NCBI RefSeq assembly: GCF_050947335.1
Contig: NC_134993.1
Coordinates: 15,314,001-15,378,000, forward strand
Length of the DNA: 64,000 nt
From: Megachile rotundata
Taxonomy: Eukaryota; Arthropoda; Insecta; Hymenoptera; Megachilidae
Direction: 5' to 3'
The notes below the pieces were generated by a model, which saw nothing but the letters and a program-made list of their open reading frames with translations, was not told the origin of the DNA and searched no databases. This document shows positions 59,286 to 64,000 of this stretch, piece by piece; within the stretch, counting starts at the first letter, position 1; each line of letters begins with the position of its first letter. The position numbers were made by a program, and so were the translations under genes.

Positions 59286-59755
59286 TACACTCATGTACAT
59301 ATATGTAAAGCACACACGTGTTGGTATTCTCGCGTCTGCGAGGGAAATCGCTATAGATTACAGTCTGTATACTTACGGGGGTGGCCTGAATTTAACCTCA
59401 CCCCTCTCAGTCAGACCGCCCCTCCTCTTTGAATGTGAGCAGGGAAGAACGTTCTATCAAAGACATTTTACCAAGCACAATCTGTCTTACCGGGGGAGAA
59501 AAAGCCGGCAAAGTAGTCTGGAGCCAATTGTCGATTACGCTCTTCTTTCTCTTCATCGTTTCTCATCTCTGAATTTCGTTTCTGTTGTTTCATCTTTCCG
59601 GGGGGATCGCGTAACTCCTGATGTATGTATTTCTACTGTTTAACTTTCAAGATTGGTACTGAGAATTTTGGGCGTTAATTAGGGATTTCTGGGTGGTTTC
59701 GTTAGGGATGCTGCATTTTTATTTAGGGTTAGGTTATTTTTGAGTGGAATTGTGC
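59286..59755. other. Single-copy island
   Basis: GC-richer at 59330-59620. The 116-codon plus frame has no recognised domain. Confidence 0.45.
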
Positions 59756-60900
59756 AGGGTGGTGTGAGGATACTGTGATTCGTGTGGTAATTCGATGCGT
59801 TGCGATTCCAGCGCGTGGTAATTTGACACGTTGCGATTCCAGCGCTTGGTAATTCGACGCGTGGTAATTCCAGCGCGTGGTAATTCGATGCGTTGGAATT
59901 CCAGCGCTTGGTAATTCGACGCGTGGTAATTTGATACGTTGCGATTCCAGCGCTTGGTAATTCGATGCGTTGGAATTCCAGCGCGTGGTAATTCGATGCG
60001 TTGGAATTCCAGCGCTTGGTAATTCGACGCGTGGTAATTTGATACGTTGCGATTCCAGCGCTTGGTAATTCGACGCGTGGTAATTCCAGCGCGTGGTAAT
60101 TCGATGCGTTGGAATTCCAGCGCTTGGTAATTCGACGCGTGGTAATTTGATACGTTGCGATTCCAGCGCTTGGTAATTCGATGCGTTGGAATTCGAGCGC
60201 TTGGTAATTCGACGCGTGGTAATTCCAGCGCGTGGTAATTCGATGCGTTGGAATTCCAGCGCTTGGTAATTCGACGCGTGGTAATTCCAGCGCGTGGTAA
60301 TTCGATGCGTTGGAATTCCAGCGCTTGGTAATTCCAGCGCGTGGTAATTCGGTGCGTTGGAATTCCAGCGCTTGGTAATTCAATTCGTTGCGATTCCAGC
60401 GCTTGGTAATTCGATGCGTTGGAATTCCAGCGCTTGGTAATTCGACGCGTGGTAATTCAATGCGTTGGAATTCCAGCGCTTGGTAATTCTACGCGTGGTA
60501 ATTCGATGTGTTGGAATTCCAGCGCTTGGTAATTCAATGCGCTGCAATTCCAGCGCATGGTAATTCGATGCGTCCCAATTCCAGCGCGTGGTAATTCGAT
60601 GCGTCGCAATTTCAGCGCTTGGTAATTCGATGCGTGGTAATTCGATACGCGTAGAGATTCCTATGCGCAGTAATTCCACGCGTGGTAATTCCAATGCGCA
60701 GTAACTCCACACGTACTAATTCCTATGCGCAGAAATTCTACGCGTACTAATCCCTATGCATGATAACTCTACTCATACAAATCCCTATGCGTAGTAACTC
60801 CACGCGTAGAGATTCCTGTGCATAGTGATTCCACGCACGCTAATTCTACACTCGCTACTCTCTCGCGTTGTTCTTCCACCCATAGTGAATCCCACGCATT
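59756..60900. repeat. 31-bp AGCGCTTGG / GCGTTGG array with hybrid right end
   Basis: The unit is TAATTCGATGCGTTGG joined to AATTCCAGCGCTTGG (31 bp), with CGACGCGTGG and GATACGTTGC variants. At about 60640 it changes to TTCCTATGCGCAG / CCACGCGTGG units like the 56.1-kb array and then decays to about 60900. The left flank GGTGGTGTGAGGATACTGTG (from 59758) is shared with the 61.7-kb array. Confidence 0.95.
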
Positions 60901-61705
60901 ATAATTCCAAGTGTACTAATTGCACGCGTAATTCTAACACGCAGTGCTTCTCGTGATAATCAAACACGTGGCACCAGTAGTAAACGACAACACGTGTAAC
61001 TTTACGAGAAGGAATCACGTGGAAAATCGCGTGCGCACGGTCGTTTAGGCAGCTGCCAAAGATTCGTAAACCCGTAATTCGTACGTAGGGGTATAACCTT
61101 GTTGGTTCCGGCGTACGCCAAGATTCTCGTGCCACGTGCTCGACACGGTGAACACGCGTTTTCTTTTTCGCGATCATGCGCCAAGCAACGCGAGGCAAAA
61201 ATTCCTGTCAGAATCGATGCCTCCGCTATCGACTGCAATCTCTTTAAGAGGCGATATTTTCGTTCGAAGGATCGAGAAACGGCACACTCTGCTCGTTTCT
61301 ATCCGTATCTTCGAGTATCGCGATATTCGAAAGGAGCTTTGCACTGTTGGTTATTGCTCGCAGTCGCGAGGATGACTTTGTTCGAAACACGACAGCTTAT
61401 GAATTAAACATGCTCCGTTCTTGATACTCGATGGAAATGTATCTATGCTTTCAATCTCCACAACCGAGACAGCCTTCTGATTTCCTGAATTTTCTTCGCT
61501 TTTTCTATCTGCAATCTGGACGCGCTGCTGGTACCTGTTTTGTGTTAGAAAGGTCTATTTTCATTTTTAAACTTGTGCACTCTGCCAAAAACTTTGGTAT
61601 GTAGAACTTGGGAGACCTGCGTAGAATCGTGTGCGAATGTAATTGCTGTGAGGGAGTCTCGTGTGAATTTTAAAATAACCTGTGGATTTTGGGACAATTG
61701 TAGAA
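60901..61705. other. Single-copy island
   Basis: GC-richer at 60950-61370. Frames of 78-102 codons on both strands are unrecognised. Confidence 0.45.
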
Positions 61706-61709
61706 CCTG

Positions 61710-62730
61710 AGGGTGGTGTGAGGATACTGTGATTCTACGTGTGGTAATTCGATGCGACGCAATTCCAGTGCTTGGTAATTCGATGCGTTGCAATTCCAGC
61801 GCTTGGTAATTCGACGCATGGTAATTCGATGCGTTGCGATTCCAGCGCGTGGTAATTCGATGCGTCGCAATTCCAGCGCTTGGTAATTCGACGCGTGGTA
61901 ATTCCAGCGCTTGGTAATTCGATGCGTCGCAATTCCAGCGCTTGGTAATTCCACGCGTGGTATTTCGACGCGTGGTAATTCGACGCATGGTAATTCGATG
62001 CGTTGGAATTCCAGCGCTTGGTAATTCGATGCGTTGGAATTCCAGCGCTTGGTAATTCGACGCGTGGTAATTCCAGCGCTTGGTAATTCGATGCGTCGCA
62101 ATTCCAGCGCTTGGTAATTCCACGCGTGGTAATTCCAGCGCTTGGTAATTCGATGCGTCGCAATTCCAGCGCTTGGTAATTCCACGCGTGGTATTTCGAC
62201 GCGTGGTAATTCCAGCGCTTGGTAATTCGATGCGTTGGAATTCCAGCGCTTGGTAATTCGACGCGTGGTAATTCCAGCGCTTGGTAATTCGATGCGTCGC
62301 AATTCCAGCGCTTGGTAATTCCACGCGTGGTAATTCCAGCGCTTGGTAATTCGATGCGTCGCAATTCCAGCGCTTGGTAATTCCACGCGTGGTATTTCGA
62401 CGCGTGGTAATTCCAGCGCTTGGTAATTCGATGCGTTGGAATTCCAGCGCTTGGTAATTCGATGCGTTGGAATTCCAGCGCTTGGTAAATCGATGCGTGG
62501 TAATACTACGCGTGGTAATTCGATGCGTTGGAATTCCAGCGCTTGGTAATTCGATGCGTGGTAATACTACGCGTGGTAATTCGATGCGTTGGAATTCCAG
62601 CGCTTGGTAATCCGATACGTTGGAATTCCAACGCGTGGTAATTCGATGTGTCGCAATTCCAGCGCGTGGTAATTCGATGCGTCGCAATTCCAGCGCTTGG
62701 TAATTCGACGCGTGGTAATTGCAGTGATCT
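61710..62730. repeat. 31-bp AGCGCTTGG array with 200-230-bp higher-order units
   Basis: The basic units match the 59.8-kb array. The marker GGTATTTCGACGCGTGG occurs at about 61959, 62190 and 62391, defining higher-order units of 231 and 201 bp. All three minus-strand frames are open for over 600 bp because a stop-free 31-bp unit is read successively in each frame. A 425-codon minus frame (62822-61545) is therefore not called a gene. Confidence 0.95.
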
Positions 62731-64000
62731 GCAATTTTGAGAGAACCTATGAAACTAAGTCCTCTTCTACCATACAGGGACACATGTGGTACCACCCCCG
62801 TACACTCTAAATAAATGAACAATTTCTATTAACGTTAGTATCAGATTAAAGTAAAAATTTGCAGCCTTTCAGAATCAGGCCTTTCAGAAGATGTGGATCT
62901 CTTTAACCCCATTTACCCTAAAATTTGTCCAGCGTTACGGAACGCAACGGGTGTGCCTAGTGGACGTATAACGGTAACAGCCTCTGTCTCTCCAGCCCTC
63001 GGTCCCAGAAACAAGCAGGCAGTCGTAAAAAGGGTGGTGAACCCGCGGGGAAGTTTTTGAACGAGCTTCTGGCCCTTTAACACGCGTTACGGTGTAATTT
63101 CAGCGGCAGAATCGCTCTAAACGATATTCCGTGGCAACGAGGACGCCGGCCCGTCGAGTCTCGAAACTTTTCCTCGGTGGTTTGAGGGGGTGGTTGTCTG
63201 GGCAGCGGAGGGGGTTCGGTGCGTTAAGAAGCAAAAAATCAAGGAGACTGGCGCCAAAGCCAACCGGGGGTGGTTTAATATTTAGATTCAATTACGAAAA
63301 GAAAGAAGGCATCGTTATGCGGCAAATTGTCGCAGCCTGCTGGACCGCGAGGGGTGGCCTTGCTGGGGGATGAAAAGAAAAAGTAGGGGTGGCTGTTATA
63401 TCGCGACGTAATGGACGCGGAACACCGCCGGGTTGGTTACTTTACGAAAGTTATTGTTATTGGACACAGCTGAGATTTGCTGTCTCTTAAGACTTCTTTT
63501 ACACCCTCTCTAAATTACCGGAAAGCTGGTTAACGAACGGGGAGGAGTTTACTTAGAATCTTTTTTGTAATTGAGTGCATATTATATAAGATTATACAGG
63601 GATGGTTTTTTTGTGAAATACCTTTAACCAATACATATTTTAATCATACAATTAAAACTACCCTTAGGACTTAACCTAACAAAAGGATCAACAATATAAA
63701 AATTATAAAAGAGTATAAATAGTTAATAAATATAGAAGTAACAACCAGGACGTCGACCAAAGCCGTATCGGATCAATTCCTTGTGGCAGTCAATTACATA
63801 ACCCCAATTAACCCCTTCGGAGGGGCTGCCTTGTTCGTCCTGCCACTCGTGCGCCCCCCGTCCCCTCGTGGAGAGACGAAAACGAGCTGACCGTCGGCCG
63901 TTAGGCTAAAAATGCAGTCTCCGCTTTATTTCCCGCGCTTGAAAATAGCCCATGAGCCACCGCGGTCGTAGTCGCTGCGGTGATGCTGGTGGGGGATGGG
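62731..64000. other. Single-copy right end of the window
   Basis: GC-rich at 62930-63470 and 63740-64000, AT-rich between. Frames of 63-80 codons are unrecognised. I find no further NFI exon. Confidence 0.45.

Overview
The window looks like insect nuclear DNA, most likely from a hymenopteran (bee, wasp or ant). It is AT-rich, its genes have short GT-AG introns, it contains interspersed TTAGG-like tracts, and it carries CpG-rich minisatellites of the kind common in aculeate Hymenoptera. The order-level call is an inference. No bacterial, plasmid or phage feature is visible.

The left quarter (about 4.7-16.9 kb) is a compact gene cluster. A plus-strand bHLH gene (4984-12368, eight coding exons, 2266 codons before the stop) matches USF3. 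It is followed tail-to-tail by a minus-strand gene for a CCCH zinc-finger FG-nucleoporin (14841-12708, five exons, 617 residues), a NUP42 orthologue. This in turn is head-to-head with a plus-strand gene for the Arp2/3 complex subunit ARPC4 (16004-16893, four exons, 168 residues). All splice phases were checked by hand and close in frame. The USF3 and NUP42 3' ends probably overlap. The shared NUP42/ARPC4 promoter interval carries palindromic CACGTG E-boxes.

The rest of the window (about 18.3-64 kb) has almost no coding sequence. One certain exon lies at 39703-39858 and encodes the start of the Nuclear factor I (NFI) DNA-binding domain. A plausible NFI first coding exon lies in a GC-rich promoter-like island at 22829-22909. 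If that is right, most of the window is the 5' part of one large NFI locus, with a first intron of about 16.8 kb and a second intron of more than 24 kb.

These putative introns have a striking layout. About twenty minisatellite arrays, with periods from about 7 to 197 bp, alternate with islands of roughly 300-1200 bp of GC-richer single-copy sequence. Several array families recur at two or three sites (171/192-bp arrays at 26.2 and 39.9 kb; a TGACGCAC array at 29.2 kb in inverted orientation at 42.9 kb; CpG-rich ACGCGT/AGCGCT arrays at 56.1, 59.8 and 61.7 kb; GGTTAGGTTAAG arrays at 20.9 and 23.7 kb). Three MITE-like elements with terminal inverted repeats are visible (about 3.93-4.43, 48.73-49.90 and 58.80-59.28 kb). 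The latter two have mariner-like ends and TA flanks. The many long open frames inside the arrays are consequences of repeat periodicity and are not called as genes.
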